Assembly: GCA_017898095.1 (NCBI GenBank)
Contig: JAGKQJ010000015.1
Span: forward strand, 1-41,568
Source of the DNA: Bacillaceae bacterium Marseille-Q3522
GTDB lineage: Bacteria; Bacillota; Bacilli; Bacillales; Cytobacillaceae
DNA length: 41,568 nt
Reading direction: 5' to 3'
How positions within the stretch are numbered: position 1 is the stretch's first letter; every line of letters starts with the position of its first letter. The position numbers and the translations under genes are program-made. This document shows positions 14,699-23,699 of this stretch, piece by piece. The notes below the pieces were generated by a model. The model did not search any database. It had not been told where the DNA came from and saw only the letters and a program-made list of their open reading frames with translations.

Positions 14699-14983
14699 TT
14701 AAGGATAAAATGATTTGCGGAAAAAATAAACTAATGAAGCACAGTCTTGATATGATTTTAATGTTGGAATTTCCCGCAGTAATTGATCCGGTAAAAGTTC
14801 GCCGGATATTTCACATTTACCAAACTCCCCCTTGTCAAGTTTCGCTAATGTCACTTCGATATCATGTAGTTCTTCTTGAAGAATAGGTTTAATTAGAGAT
14901 GGCCGGGAATCTGCTAATTTATTGAGAATTTCTTGTTTTGACTGGCAAAGTTGGTTATATAGCTCAGAAAATTTAGCTTCCAT
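14699..14983 (-). CDS. ylyA: DksA/TraR-like YlyA protein, short form
   Basis: 94 residues from the ATG at 14983 (MEAKFSELYNQL), which follows AAGGGA; a longer frame to 15067 has no support. The coiled-coil start (KQEILNKLADSRP) and the ELHDIEVTLAKLDKGEFGKCEISGE segment are typical of the DksA/YteA group. Position between ileS and lspA matches B. subtilis ylyA, which I recall as a sigma-G-regulated RNA polymerase-associated protein. A full four-cysteine zinc finger is not visible: only KCEI and a later DCAS remain. The function is inferred from family and position. Confidence 0.75.
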   Translation of the reverse strand: MEAKFSELYNQLCQSKQEILNKLADSRPSLIKPILQEELHDIEVTLAKLDKGEFGKCEISGELLPDQLLREIPTLKSYQDCASLVYFFRKSFYP

Positions 14984-15100
14984 TTTACATCCCTTCGTAC
15001 TGCAGTTTCCTTTATTATTTCCCCGCCTCCTTTGCAAAGTCGGATAAAGTTTTAACTGTCGGCACAACTATTAACGGAGATGGAAGTATTTTTCATGATT

Positions 15101-15140
15101 GCATGTAAAAAGCGGTTTCTGCCTGCAGGCAGAAACCGCT
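15101..15140 (-). terminator. Terminator after ileS
   Basis: A perfect 30-base palindrome, AGCGGTTTCTGCCTG and its complement (15111-15140), is followed on the minus strand by TTTTTAC. It lies 59 bases after the ileS stop and should end the T-box-controlled transcript before ylyA. Confidence 0.88.
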
Positions 15141-15198
15141 CGATAAATGGAGAGAAAAGTCTTCCCCTTCTCAATCAGAAATCACGGAAGTAGATTCC

Positions 15199-17973
15199 TC
15201 AAACCAAATGATGATAATGCTTTTTTACTACAGAAGCGCAGCGCGGGCAAAGAGTCGGGAACTCTTCAACTGTACCGACATCTTTTGAAACGACCCAGCA
15301 GCGTTCACAAGTTTCTCCTTCTGCTTTCGTGACAACAATAGAAGCATGCTCGAGCTTGAGTGCAGACTCAGGAGCATCTTGGATCGTACCGGCGACTTCG
15401 AAACCTGATACAATAAAGAGCTGCTGCAAATTTTCAGAAATAGAATCAAGTAAATCGTTTGTTTCTTTATCAACATATAAGGTTACTTTTGCCGTTAAAG
15501 ATTTGCCGATGATTTTTTCATTTCGTGCTACTTCTAACGCTTTTAACACCTCATCGCGCAGCTTCATGAATTTATTCCATTTATTCTCCAGAAGATCTGC
15601 ATCCGGCAGCTCCTTATACTCGGGAAGATCTGTTAATTGAACACTTTCTTCTGCCGCTCCCGGAATATGAGCCCATACTTCATCGGCAGTATGGGATAAA
15701 ATTGGCGCTGTTAATTTTGTTAACACAACAACACATTCATATAAAACCGTTTGAATTGCCCTTCGTTCCGAGTTTGCTTCCGCTTCAATATAAAGAACAT
15801 CTTTGGCAAAATCGAGATAAAAGGCACTTAAGTCAAGGGAGCAAAAATTATTGACCTCATGATAAATTGCCGCAAATTCATAGTTCTCATATGCTTCGCG
15901 CACGGATCTTACTAATTTATTCAATTTGATCAGTACGTACCTGTCGACTTCTCTTAAATTTTCATATGCAACTGCGTCCTTTTCTGGTTGAAAATCAGCT
16001 AAATTTCCCAGCAAGAAACGGAATGTATTGCGGATTTTCCGATATACCTCCGAGACTTGTTTTAGTATAGCATCAGATACACGGACATCTGCCTGATAGT
16101 CAACAGACGCAACCCATAAGCGAAGAATATCCGCACCAAACTGGTTAATGACTTTTGCCGGAACCACGACATTGCCGATTGATTTGCTCATTTTTCTGCC
16201 TTCTCCGTCAAGTGCAAAGCCATGACTGAGAACACCTTTATACGGCGCTTTTCCCGTTACAGCGACAGCTGTTGACAAGGAAGAATTAAACCAGCCGCGA
16301 TATTGGTCCGAGCCTTCCAAATATAAATCGGCAGGACGCTGCAGATCTTTACGTTCTAATAAAACAGCCTGATGCGAAGAACCGGAGTCAAACCATACGT
16401 CCATAATATCTGTTTCTTTTGTAAAAATACCATTTGGACTGCCCGGGTGGGTGAATCCTTCCGGAAGCAGATCTTTTGCTTCCCGTTCGAACCAAATATT
16501 AGATCCGTGTTTACGGAATAAATCTGAAATATGGGCAATCGTTTCATCGGTAATGACGGCTTCCCCATTTTCCGCATAAAATACAGGAATCGGAACACCC
16601 CAGACACGCTGCCGGGAAATACACCAGTCACCGCGGTCGCGCACCATGTTAAATAACCGCGTTTCTCCCCAAGACGGTACCCATTTCGTTTCTTTAACCG
16701 CTTTAAGCAGTTGATCACGAAAATCCTGAATCGAAGCAAACCACTGTGCAGTCGCCCGGAAAATAACCGGCTTTTTCGTACGCCAATCATGTGGATAGGA
16801 GTGATTAATGAATTGCAGTTTTAGCAAAGCACCTGCTTCTTGTAATTTTTCCGTAATCGGTTTGTTTGCCTGATCGTAAAACAACCCGGCAAATCCTTCT
16901 GCTTCCTCCGTCATATACCCTTTATCGTCAACCGGACACAACGTTTCCAAACCATATTTTTGGCCGATGTAAAAGTCATCTTCCCCATGTCCCGGTGCTG
17001 TATGGACACAGCCGGTTCCGGCATCAGTCGTAACATGCTCCCCAAGCATCACTAATGAATCCCGTTTATATAACGGATGCTCCGCTACAATGCGGTCGAG
17101 TGCCTGTCCGTTGATTTTTTTGAGAACAGCAGGGTTTTGCCATTCTAATTCTTTCGTAACCGACTGCAATAATGCTTCTGCGATTAAATATTTTGTATCG
17201 CTCACTTGAACGACGACATACTCAAGGTCAGGATGTACAGCAATCCCAAGATTCGCAGGAATTGTCCATGGCGTTGTCGTCCAAATAATAATCTTGACAT
17301 CGTTGTCAAGAACACCTTTGCCATCTTTGACATTAAAAGCAACGTAAATGGACGGGGACCGTTTATCTTTATATTCAATTTCCGCTTCTGCAAGAGCCGA
17401 TTCGCTTGATGGTGACCAATAAACAGGTTTCTTTCCTTTATAAATATAACCTTTTTTTGCCATTTCTCCAAATACTTTAATTTGTTGCGCCTCATACTCG
17501 GGTTTTAGCGTTATATAAGGGTGATCCCAATCACCGCGAACGCCTAGGCGTTTGAATTGCTCGCGCTGGCGGTCTATTTGTTCAAAGGCGTATTTTTTAC
17601 AAAGCTCGCGAAATTCAGCAACTGTCATTTCTTTTCTTTTCACGCCTTTATTTGTTAAAGCCTGTTCAATCGGAAGTCCATGTGTATCCCAACCGGGAAC
17701 ATAAGGAGCCTGATATCCGCTCATCGATTTGAAACGGACGATAAAATCTTTTAATATTTTATTCAAGGCATGCCCCATATGAAGATCCCCATTTGCATAG
17801 GGAGGACCGTCATGGAGTACAAAAAGCGGACGGCCATTCGTGCGCTCCTGTACTTTCTGATAAATCTTCATTTCCTCCCATTTTGCTTGTATTTCCGGCT
17901 CTCTTTTCGGCAAGTTGCCTCGCATCGGAAAATCAGTCTTTGGCATTAACAGTGTTTCTTTGTATTCCATCAT
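15199..17973 (-). CDS. ileS: Isoleucyl-tRNA synthetase
   Basis: Charges tRNA-Ile. 924 residues, full length. Class I signatures: the HIGH motif appears as HMGH in [15 protein letters not shown] (near residue 60), and KMSKS in [12 protein letters not shown] (near residue 597). The CP1 editing domain occupies the region between them, including [13 protein letters not shown]-terminal zinc ribbon has two CXXC pairs, CERCWV and CPRCAS. GGAGG precedes two adjacent ATGs (17973 and 17970); either could be used. Regulated by the T-box immediately upstream. Confidence 0.97.
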   Translation of the reverse strand: MMEYKETLLMPKTDFPMRGNLPKREPEIQAKWEEMKIYQKVQERTNGRPLFVLHDGPPYANGDLHMGHALNKILKDFIVRFKSMSGYQAPYVPGWDTHGLPIEQALTNKGVKRKEMTVAEFRELCKKYAFEQIDRQREQFKRLGVRGDWDHPYITLKPEYEAQQIKVFGEMAKKGYIYKGKKPVYWSPSSESALAEAEIEYKDKRSPSIYVAFNVKDGKGVLDNDVKIIIWTTTPWTIPANLGIAVHPDLEYVVVQVSDTKYLIAEALLQSVTKELEWQNPAVLKKINGQALDRIVAEHPLYKRDSLVMLGEHVTTDAGTGCVHTAPGHGEDDFYIGQKYGLETLCPVDDKGYMTEEAEGFAGLFYDQANKPITEKLQEAGALLKLQFINHSYPHDWRTKKPVIFRATAQWFASIQDFRDQLLKAVKETKWVPSWGETRLFNMVRDRGDWCISRQRVWGVPIPVFYAENGEAVITDETIAHISDLFRKHGSNIWFEREAKDLLPEGFTHPGSPNGIFTKETDIMDVWFDSGSSHQAVLLERKDLQRPADLYLEGSDQYRGWFNSSLSTAVAVTGKAPYKGVLSHGFALDGEGRKMSKSIGNVVVPAKVINQFGADILRLWVASVDYQADVRVSDAILKQVSEVYRKIRNTFRFLLGNLADFQPEKDAVAYENLREVDRYVLIKLNKLVRSVREAYENYEFAAIYHEVNNFCSLDLSAFYLDFAKDVLYIEAEANSERRAIQTVLYECVVVLTKLTAPILSHTADEVWAHIPGAAEESVQLTDLPEYKELPDADLLENKWNKFMKLRDEVLKALEVARNEKIIGKSLTAKVTLYVDKETNDLLDSISENLQQLFIVSGFEVAGTIQDAPESALKLEHASIVVTKAEGETCERCWVVSKDVGTVEEFPTLCPRCASVVKKHYHHLV

Positions 17974-18039
17974 TTCTAACCTCCATCATAATAATAGCTG
18001 CAAAATAATAGGCTGACTCTGCCTCCAGTATATCCAAAG

Positions 18040-18365
18040 AATAGAAAAAACCTTCTGTCCCAAAAGGGACGAGAAGGTTTTTCTCGCGGTACCACCCTTG
18101 TAGATAGAAGAATATCTATCCGCTCTGATATTCGTAACGTGAATGACACGCCTTTCTTACTGATCCGTGGGGTTTATCATTGTAAAAAATAAATGGTTTA
18201 CCGGATTCAATCAGGCCCGTATGAAATCCGGTATCCATCATCTGAATGTTCGGAAAGGAACTCTAGGGTGATCTTCCAAAATTTCACTTATGTCAGGCTC
18301 TCACCACCCCTGACTCGCTTTTATAAGGGGATAAATTTTGTACTGTCCCTATCATCGTTATGTTA
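18040..18365 (-). promoter_or_regulatory. T-box riboswitch, isoleucine-specific
   Basis: The T-box sequence AAGGGTGGTACCGCG is at 18085-18099 on the minus strand. Stem I begins with AGGGACAGTA, has the distal GTCAGG/CCTGAC hairpin around GGTGGTGAGAG, and presents an ATC specifier (18270-18272) in GGAAGATCACCC, matching the isoleucine gene downstream. The terminator AACCTTCT...AGAAGGTT with TTTTTTC is at about 18044-18081. Uncharged tRNA-Ile is expected to stabilise the antiterminator and allow ileS transcription. Confidence 0.95.
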
Positions 18366-18437
18366 ATATGATAATGAATGTTCAAATGGGAAAATTGCAG
18401 ATTATTGAACAAAACTCCTATTTATGATTGTGAAAAA

Positions 18438-18466
18438 ATTATATGCGATTTATATACATACGTCAA
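18438..18466 (-). promoter_or_regulatory. Sigma-A promoter of ileS
   Basis: Minus strand: TTGACG (18461-18466), 17-base spacer, TATAAT (18438-18443). The -35 includes the TGA stop codon of divIVA, the same arrangement as the pyr promoter. The transcript would start about 70 bases before the T-box Stem I. Confidence 0.88.
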
Positions 18467-18978
18467 GCAAACGTATCTTCTTCCTGCGCGGATTTTAATT
18501 CACTAGAATCAATTTCGTATTCAAGCAGATGATCCCAATCGTCATTGTCAAGCAAGTCAAGCTGCGCTTCAATTAACATTTTAAATCGTGTCCGGAATAC
18601 TTTAGACTGCTTCTTTAAATCTTCAATTTCCAAGGCTATTTTTCGTGCTTTTGCCAATGATTCATTCACGATCCGGTCAGCGTTCTTCTCCGCTTCTCTT
18701 ATAATAAGCTTGGCTTCTTTTTGGGCATTGCGCTTTACTTCCTCAGCAGCTTCTTGGGCAACAACAATTGATTTATTTAATGTTTCTTCGATATTATTAA
18801 AATGCCCGACTCTCTCACCAAGCTTATTTAATTTTTCTTCCAATTCTTTTTTGTCACGAATAATCATTTCATAATCTTTTATAACTTGATCAAGAAATTC
18901 ATTTACTTCGTCTTCATCATAACCGCGGAATCCCCTGCTGAATTCTTTGTTATGAATATCTAACGGTGTTAACGGCAC
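18463..18978 (-). CDS. divIVA: Septum and pole positioning protein DivIVA
   Basis: Coiled-coil scaffold that recognises negatively curved membrane at division sites and poles, recruiting Min proteins in vegetative cells and chromosome-anchoring factors in sporulation. 171 residues: an N-terminal membrane-binding domain (PLTPLDIHNKEFSRGFRGYD), a long coiled coil, and the conserved FRTRFKMLIEAQLDLL C-terminal region. The start is the GTG at 18978 (MPLTPLD), eight bases after GGGAGG; a GTG nine bases further up overlaps the ribosome site and cannot be used. Confidence 0.96.
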   Translation of the reverse strand: MPLTPLDIHNKEFSRGFRGYDEDEVNEFLDQVIKDYEMIIRDKKELEEKLNKLGERVGHFNNIEETLNKSIVVAQEAAEEVKRNAQKEAKLIIREAEKNADRIVNESLAKARKIALEIEDLKKQSKVFRTRFKMLIEAQLDLLDNDDWDHLLEYEIDSSELKSAQEEDTFA

Positions 18979-19055
18979 GGACGCCACCTCCCAGTATCAT
19001 TTTCTATGTAACCTTTCTTTTTCACTTTCAGCATAGGACTTTTTCCCTTCTTTTT

Positions 19056-19084
19056 ATTATAAATTGTCTTTTTCGACAATAACA
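19056..19084 (-). promoter_or_regulatory. divIVA promoter with a Spo0A-box-like site
   Basis: Minus strand TATAAT at 19056-19061 with a poor -35. A perfect TTGTCGAA (19072-19079), matching the 0A-box core TGTCGAA, lies in the spacer/-35 area within the dyad TTGTC-GAAAAA-GACAA. Its placement would suit repression or class-II-like control by Spo0A. Inferred from sequence only. Confidence 0.5.
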
Positions 19085-19107
19085 GAGAAATTCCTGCTAC
19101 TTTTTAT

Positions 19108-19881
19108 TTATTTTTGTTTTCCGGTGATGATTCGCCACTTTTCCTTTTTTGTTTTTCCTTCAATTGCCAATAATTTTGCACGTCCAAAACCTCTGACAGA
19201 AAATACATCCCCTTTCTTACAATCAAAATCCTGTCTTTCGACCGCCATCCAATTGACTTTGACATTTCCCTGGCTGATTAATTGCTGTGATTTCTGCCTC
19301 GATAAATGGTAGATGGCACTAATAAGAGTATCGAGCCGTAAGGAGGAGGTTGTTGCCTGGTCCTCCGTCCATTCGATATGGACAGGCAATACATTTATTA
19401 AAGGAGTTTCTTTCAAAGTTACAGAAGCCTTACCGATTGATGTCAACTGCATCTGTATATAAGCAGCTATTTCTTGGGCACAAAAAAATTGAATCCTTTC
19501 ACCGGCAATGATGATATCACCGTACTTGCCTCTCGTTATGCCGAGTGACATAAGACTGCCAAGCACCTGCCGGTGTTCAAGGGAAACAAATTTCTGCGGA
19601 TAATGAACTTCCAGCAGCGCCAGTTTGAAATCATCTTCTTTTACAGAATCATATTGCGGATAAAAGAGTGCTCTTTTTCGTTCCGCATGATCGTATCCGC
19701 CAAAAAAAGTATATTTGATAATTGAATGGTTTCCGATTATTTGGTTCACCAATACTTGCTCACGCGGATCAAGAAAATCACTGAGCCGCGGTGTATACGA
19801 TTTTTCTACTTGATCTGCCCATTGCAGCACCCGGTCAATAAATTCTTTTTCATCAGGGCGAAAATGCTCATAAATCGACAT
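19108..19881 (-). CDS. ylmH: S4-domain RNA-binding protein YlmH
   Basis: 257 residues. The C-terminal about 75 residues form an S4 domain (RLDTLISAIYHLSRQKSQQLISQGNVKVNW), and the N-terminal part is the family's alpha/beta region. In Bacillus and relatives this protein is tied to division and to ribosome rescue/quality control. The AAAGGATCAG ribosome site precedes the ATG. It follows ylmG by 12 bases in the ylm-sepF block. Confidence 0.93.
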   Translation of the reverse strand: MSIYEHFRPDEKEFIDRVLQWADQVEKSYTPRLSDFLDPREQVLVNQIIGNHSIIKYTFFGGYDHAERKRALFYPQYDSVKEDDFKLALLEVHYPQKFVSLEHRQVLGSLMSLGITRGKYGDIIIAGERIQFFCAQEIAAYIQMQLTSIGKASVTLKETPLINVLPVHIEWTEDQATTSSLRLDTLISAIYHLSRQKSQQLISQGNVKVNWMAVERQDFDCKKGDVFSVRGFGRAKLLAIEGKTKKEKWRIITGKQK

Positions 19882-19893
19882 ATTGCTGATCCT

Positions 19894-20160
19894 TTAAAAA
19901 ATTAACCAATATGCAACTTCGCGCAATCCGGCCGTTGCATATCTTAATGCGAGAAAGGCAATAATCGGTGAAAAATCAAACATCCCGATTGGCGGAATAA
20001 TGCGCCTGAAAGGCTCTAAAAACGGCTCACATATCGTAGCTAAAAAACGCCCGATCGATGTTTCCCGCGCATTGGGAAACCATGACATTAACAAATAAAT
20101 TATTAATGCATACGAATAATACTCAATTAGTCTAAATAAAATTTCAAAAATTATTTCCAT
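19894..20160 (-). CDS. ylmG: YggT-family membrane protein YlmG
   Basis: 88 residues with two hydrophobic segments (about 5-25 and 63-82) separated by a loop containing [19 protein letters not shown], the YggT signature. Its role is not firmly known; it travels with sepF and is thought to help in envelope or division functions. It starts six bases after sepF. Confidence 0.93.
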   Translation of the reverse strand: MEIIFEILFRLIEYYSYALIIYLLMSWFPNARETSIGRFLATICEPFLEPFRRIIPPIGMFDFSPIIAFLALRYATAGLREVAYWLIF

Positions 20161-20166
20161 TAATCA

Positions 20167-20604
20167 TTACCACCTCGATTGTTCAATATCTTGATCCTTT
20201 AAAATTTGTGAAATACTCCCGGAAACCTCCACGTTATCCGGAGTGCAAAGAAAGATATCCGTACCAAGCTTCTGAATATCACCGCCGATTGCATAAACTG
20301 TGCCGCTCAAAAAGTCAACAATCCTTTTCGCCTGTTCTCTTTCGATTCTTTGCAAATTCACAACAACAGCACGGCGGTTTTTTAGTTGATCGGCAATCTC
20401 CTGAGAGTCTTCATATGCACGCGGTTCGGTCAGAATTACTTTCGACGATTTCTGCACACTTTGCAAGCTTACAATATTTTGTTTTAGCGGTGCTTTCTGT
20501 TGTTTCACAGAGGGAGCATGCTCTTCTTCACTTATTTCCTCTTCTTTATCATCGTATTCATCATCCAGGAAAAATAATGTTTTTATTTTTGATTTAATAC
20601 TCAT
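20167..20604 (-). CDS. sepF: Cell division protein SepF
   Basis: Binds FtsZ filaments and membrane, acting as an alternative anchor alongside FtsA. 145 residues: an N-terminal membrane-targeting helix ([13 protein letters not shown]), an acidic and Gln/Lys-rich linker, and the C-terminal globular domain (residues about 60-140) with [31 protein letters not shown]. Full length for the family. Confidence 0.96.
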   Translation of the reverse strand: MSIKSKIKTLFFLDDEYDDKEEEISEEEHAPSVKQQKAPLKQNIVSLQSVQKSSKVILTEPRAYEDSQEIADQLKNRRAVVVNLQRIEREQAKRIVDFLSGTVYAIGGDIQKLGTDIFLCTPDNVEVSGSISQILKDQDIEQSRW

Positions 20605-20607
20605 GGA

Positions 20608-21297
20608 TCAAACCTCCTGCTCTTTTTCCCCTACTAAAGCCGTTCCAATCCGCAGCATTGTTGCCCCTTCTTCAACTGCAATAACATAATCATTTGACAT
20701 TCCCATAGAAAGTTCTTTACAAGGTGCAATAGGCAATGCTAAAGTCTGGACGTCATCCCTTAGTTTTCTTAAAGTGTGAAAACAATATCTTAAGCTGTTT
20801 TCATCTTTTGTAAAGGGTGCGATTGTCATTAATCCGACGATTTCAATTTTTTTAAAATCACGAATACTTTCGATAAACGGTATTACTTGTTCCACAGTCA
20901 AGCCATGTTTTGACGCTTCTTCTGAAACATTCACTTGAATAAAGCACTTCACTTTTTTTTGCGAACGTTTTTCAATTTCATTCGCGAGTGATAAGCGGTC
21001 TAATGAATGCAGGAAATCAATTTTATCAATTATTGTTTTTACTTTTCTCGTTTGTAATGTCCCAATAAAATGCCAGGTGGGGTGTTGCTCCTTTAATATT
21101 TCCCACTTTTCTAAAAAGCCCTCATCCCAATTTTCAGCGAGATTGTTGATTCCCGCACCAATCGCTTCTTTCGCTCTTTCGGAGCTTACATATTTTGTAA
21201 CAGCAATAACCGTTACTTCTTTCCAATTACGATTTACTTTCGTACAAGCAGCTTTAATTTCCGCTTGTATTCGTTCCAGATTTTTTTCCACCTTCAT
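20608..21297 (-). CDS. ylmE: PLP homeostasis protein YlmE (YggS/PROSC family)
   Basis: 229 residues. A single-domain TIM-barrel PLP-binding protein; the PLP lysine is in VIAVTKYVSSERAKEA and the phosphate-binding end is ELSMGMSNDYVIAVEEGATMLRIGTAL. It is involved in pyridoxal phosphate balance rather than having a known catalytic reaction. It starts five bases after ylmD and ends three bases before sepF. Confidence 0.95.
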   Translation of the reverse strand: MKVEKNLERIQAEIKAACTKVNRNWKEVTVIAVTKYVSSERAKEAIGAGINNLAENWDEGFLEKWEILKEQHPTWHFIGTLQTRKVKTIIDKIDFLHSLDRLSLANEIEKRSQKKVKCFIQVNVSEEASKHGLTVEQVIPFIESIRDFKKIEIVGLMTIAPFTKDENSLRYCFHTLRKLRDDVQTLALPIAPCKELSMGMSNDYVIAVEEGATMLRIGTALVGEKEQEV

Positions 21298-21302
21298 CTA
21301 TC

Positions 21303-22123
21303 TTAGCGGCCTCCCTTCCAGCCGATAAAACCGATCATCCTTCCGGTCTTTCCTTTATCTCTGCGGTGGGAATAAAAGTGAGACTGGTCACAACTGGTAC
21401 ACAGGCTTGTTGTTACGATATTTTCTTCCTTTATGCCTGACCGCAGGAGAATGATCTTATTCGCTTCTTTCAAATCAAGTAAAAATTGCTGCTCTTCTAC
21501 TTGATTATAAGTTTTTTGTGCGAAATCTTCTAGTATATTTGTTATTGCCGTAATAACCTTTTGATCGACACGATAGCAGTTTTTACAAATCGATGGTCCG
21601 ATCGCGACGGTAATTTCATTTGCACTGATCCCTTCCTTTTCCCATTTGCTGACCATTTTTGCGGCAATTCCCGCAACAGTTCCTTTCCAGCCGGCATGGG
21701 CGATGCCAATTGCTCCTGTCGGAGGGTGAAAAAATAGATAGGTACACAGTCTGCGTAGCAGAGCGTTAATAAAATATTTTTTTCAAAAGTATAGAAACCG
21801 TCTGTTTGTTTACATGCACTGCTATATTCCATTGCCCCGTTTCCGCGGTCGGAATATGTTATTTTATTAATGTGTACATCATGAGTTTGCTCAGCGCTAA
21901 CCCAGCTTTGCAAAGGAAAATCGAGCACAACCGACAGCGTGCGGCGATTTTTGCAGACAGCTTCAAATCGATCATGAACATGAAAACCAAGATTCAAGGT
22001 TGAAAAAGCGTCTGCACTATTTCCGCCGTTTTTTGTTGAAAAACCCGCGACTAAATCCGGAAAATTCCTTTGCCAATCAGAAAGTGCAAAAAAAGACTCT
22101 TTTTCTAAAACAAATGGTTCCAT
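21303..22123 (-). pseudogene. ylmD: YlmD (PgeF/laccase-domain) gene with a one-base frameshift
   Basis: Two overlapping frames together make a complete YlmD-like multicopper-fold purine nucleoside phosphorylase/PgeF protein. The first holds SAEQTHDVHIN and CYADCVPIYFF; the second resumes with HPPTGAIGIAHAGWKGT and ends at FYSHRRDKGKTGRMIGFI. The break is at a run of six A at 21729-21734 (plus strand); adding one A restores a product of about 273 residues. Total length is one base short of a multiple of three. The ATG at 22123 is better spaced from GAGGT than the one at 22129. This may be a sequencing error or a true inactivation. Confidence 0.85.
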
Positions 22124-22181
22124 TTTCATACCTCATTATATTTTTCTTTAGTTTATCACAAACGCACAGAAAAGAGCAGAG

Positions 22182-22451
22182 TTATCCCTGCTCTTCTGTA
22201 AAATTCATCATTTTGCTGTCTTTATATCTTACTAAAATAACATCTTCGCCAATTTTCAAAATATTTTTCCAAGGGATGATGATTTCATCCTCCCTGCCAA
22301 ATATACCAAGTACCCTCCCCGAACCAGCGATAATTATTGCTTCAATCGTACCGGTCTGAAGATTAATATCAATATCGCCAATATGCCCAAGCCGCTTCCC
22401 ATCCGATACATTGACAATATCCTTTACCTGAAATTCAGAAATCCTCACCAT
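22182..22451 (-). CDS. ylmC: PRC-barrel protein of the YlmC/YmxH family
   Basis: 89 residues forming a single PRC-barrel-like beta domain (VKDIVNVSDGKRLGHIGDIDINLQTGTIEAIII, then EIIIPWKNILKIGEDVILV). The family occurs in spore formers, often near sporulation genes; biochemical role unknown. It stands apart from sigG by 235 bases containing two GC-rich hairpins; the ylmA gene found here in B. subtilis is absent. Confidence 0.92.
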   Translation of the reverse strand: MVRISEFQVKDIVNVSDGKRLGHIGDIDINLQTGTIEAIIIAGSGRVLGIFGREDEIIIPWKNILKIGEDVILVRYKDSKMMNFTEEQG

Positions 22452-22540
22452 CCGCCTCCACTCCTTCTCTCATTCTTCTTCAATATATGAAAAAAACACG
22501 GACAAAATACCAGCCACCCCAAACCAGGAAAACTTCAAAA

Positions 22541-22566
22541 GAGCAGGGGGCGTCAAGCCCCCGCTC
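22541..22566. terminator. GC-rich hairpin upstream of ylmC
   Basis: GAGCAGGGGGC (22541-22551) pairs with GCCCCCGCTC (22557-22566), one bulged A. On the minus strand it is followed by TTTTG, so it could act as a second terminator for transcripts from sigG. It has no reading frame. Confidence 0.5.
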
Positions 22567-22640
22567 CCACACCTCACAAAATAAAAATAGCAAAAAATAA
22601 CTAGCGAAAACCCCGTAACGTACCCCCCATCCAAAACAGT

Positions 22641-22688
22641 AAAAATTCGAAGGCGGGGGTGCACCACAACCCCCGCCTTCGAATTTTT
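22641..22688 (-). terminator. Bidirectional terminator after sigG
   Basis: A perfect 20-bp inverted repeat, AAAAATTCGAAGGCGGGGGT (22641-22660) and its complement (22669-22688), around an eight-base loop. It has T runs at both ends and overlaps the sigG stop codon. Strong enough to isolate sigG from ylmC. Confidence 0.9.
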
Positions 22689-23466
22689 AACTTTGGATGT
22701 TCTTGTTCATCTGCTTTATAGCTGCTTTTTCCAAACGTGAAACCTGAGCCTGGGAAATACCGATTTCCTCTGCCACTTCCATCTGTGTTTTCCCTTGAAA
22801 AAACCTTTTCCGCAGGATCAGCTTTTCACGGTCATTTAATCGTCTCATCCCTTCTTTCAATGCAATTTCTTCGATCCATTGAATATCTTTATTTTTTTCA
22901 TCACTTAATTGATCCATCACATAAATCGGATCGCCGCCATCATTGTAAATCGGCTCAAACAAAGAGACGGGATCTTGAATAGCATCTAACGCAAATACTA
23001 CTTCTTCATGAGGAATTTCTAACTCTTTGGCAATCTCTTCGGCTGTTGGCTCTTTAGAAGTTTTACTCATAAGCCGTTCCCTTACTTGCAAAGCTTTATA
23101 AGCAATATCCCGTAAAGACCTGGAAACTCGAATTGGATTATTATCCCGCAAATACCGTCTAATTTCTCCGATTATCATTGGAACAGCATAGGTGGAAAAT
23201 TTAACATTTTGACTTAAATCAAAATTATCAATAGATTTCATGAGACCGATACAACCAACCTGAAAAAGATCATCGACAAATTCTCCCCGATTATTAAAGC
23301 GCTGGATAACGCTTAATACAAGCCTTAGATTTCCGTTGACAAGTTTTTCCCTTGCCGTTAAGTCCCCCTTATGCATTTGTTTAAAGAGCTCACGCATTTC
23401 TTCGTTTTTTAACACCGGAAGCTTAGAAGTATCAACACCGCAAATCTCTACTTTATTTCGAGTCAA
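22687..23466 (-). CDS. sigG: Forespore-specific sigma factor sigma-G
   Basis: Late forespore sigma factor. 259 residues, close to the family's usual length. It has sigma region 2 (DDLFQVGCIGLMKSIDNFD, KFSTYAVPMIIGEIRRYLRD), region 3, and region 4 (KTQMEVAEEIGISQAQVSRLEK). The N-terminal RNKVEICGVDTSKLPVL is specific to sigma-G. Translation must begin at a TTG (23466) right after GGAGGG; the longer frame to 23595 has no ribosome site and would add an unrelated tail. Third gene of the spoIIGA-sigE-sigG set. Confidence 0.96.
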   Translation of the reverse strand: MTRNKVEICGVDTSKLPVLKNEEMRELFKQMHKGDLTAREKLVNGNLRLVLSVIQRFNNRGEFVDDLFQVGCIGLMKSIDNFDLSQNVKFSTYAVPMIIGEIRRYLRDNNPIRVSRSLRDIAYKALQVRERLMSKTSKEPTAEEIAKELEIPHEEVVFALDAIQDPVSLFEPIYNDGGDPIYVMDQLSDEKNKDIQWIEEIALKEGMRRLNDREKLILRKRFFQGKTQMEVAEEIGISQAQVSRLEKAAIKQMNKNIQS

Positions 23467-23504
23467 TTCTATTCCCTCCTCACAGGAGTTGCTGTACAAA
23501 AAAC

Positions 23505-23532
23505 AGTATCTCCTTGGGAAGGAAAAATATGC
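23505..23532 (-). promoter_or_regulatory. Candidate sigma-F/sigma-G promoter of sigG
   Basis: Minus strand GCATA (23528-23532), 14-base gap, GGAGATACT (23505-23513), close to the known sigma-F/G consensus (GYATA and GGnnAnAHT). It lies 40 bases before the sigG start, where forespore transcription is expected. Confidence 0.6.
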
Positions 23533-23699
23533 AGTGCAGAAAGTAATCTTTTGACATAAAAAATGGAAAATCTGCCGTTTATATAGGAATATCAAAGCTT
23601 CATACAGTAAAAAAATTTTTTATCTTCAGTAACTGCTAAAATACAAGAAGTAAGCTTGTGCATCTTCAAAAATGAAGTAATTTTACATTATAAACCTGA

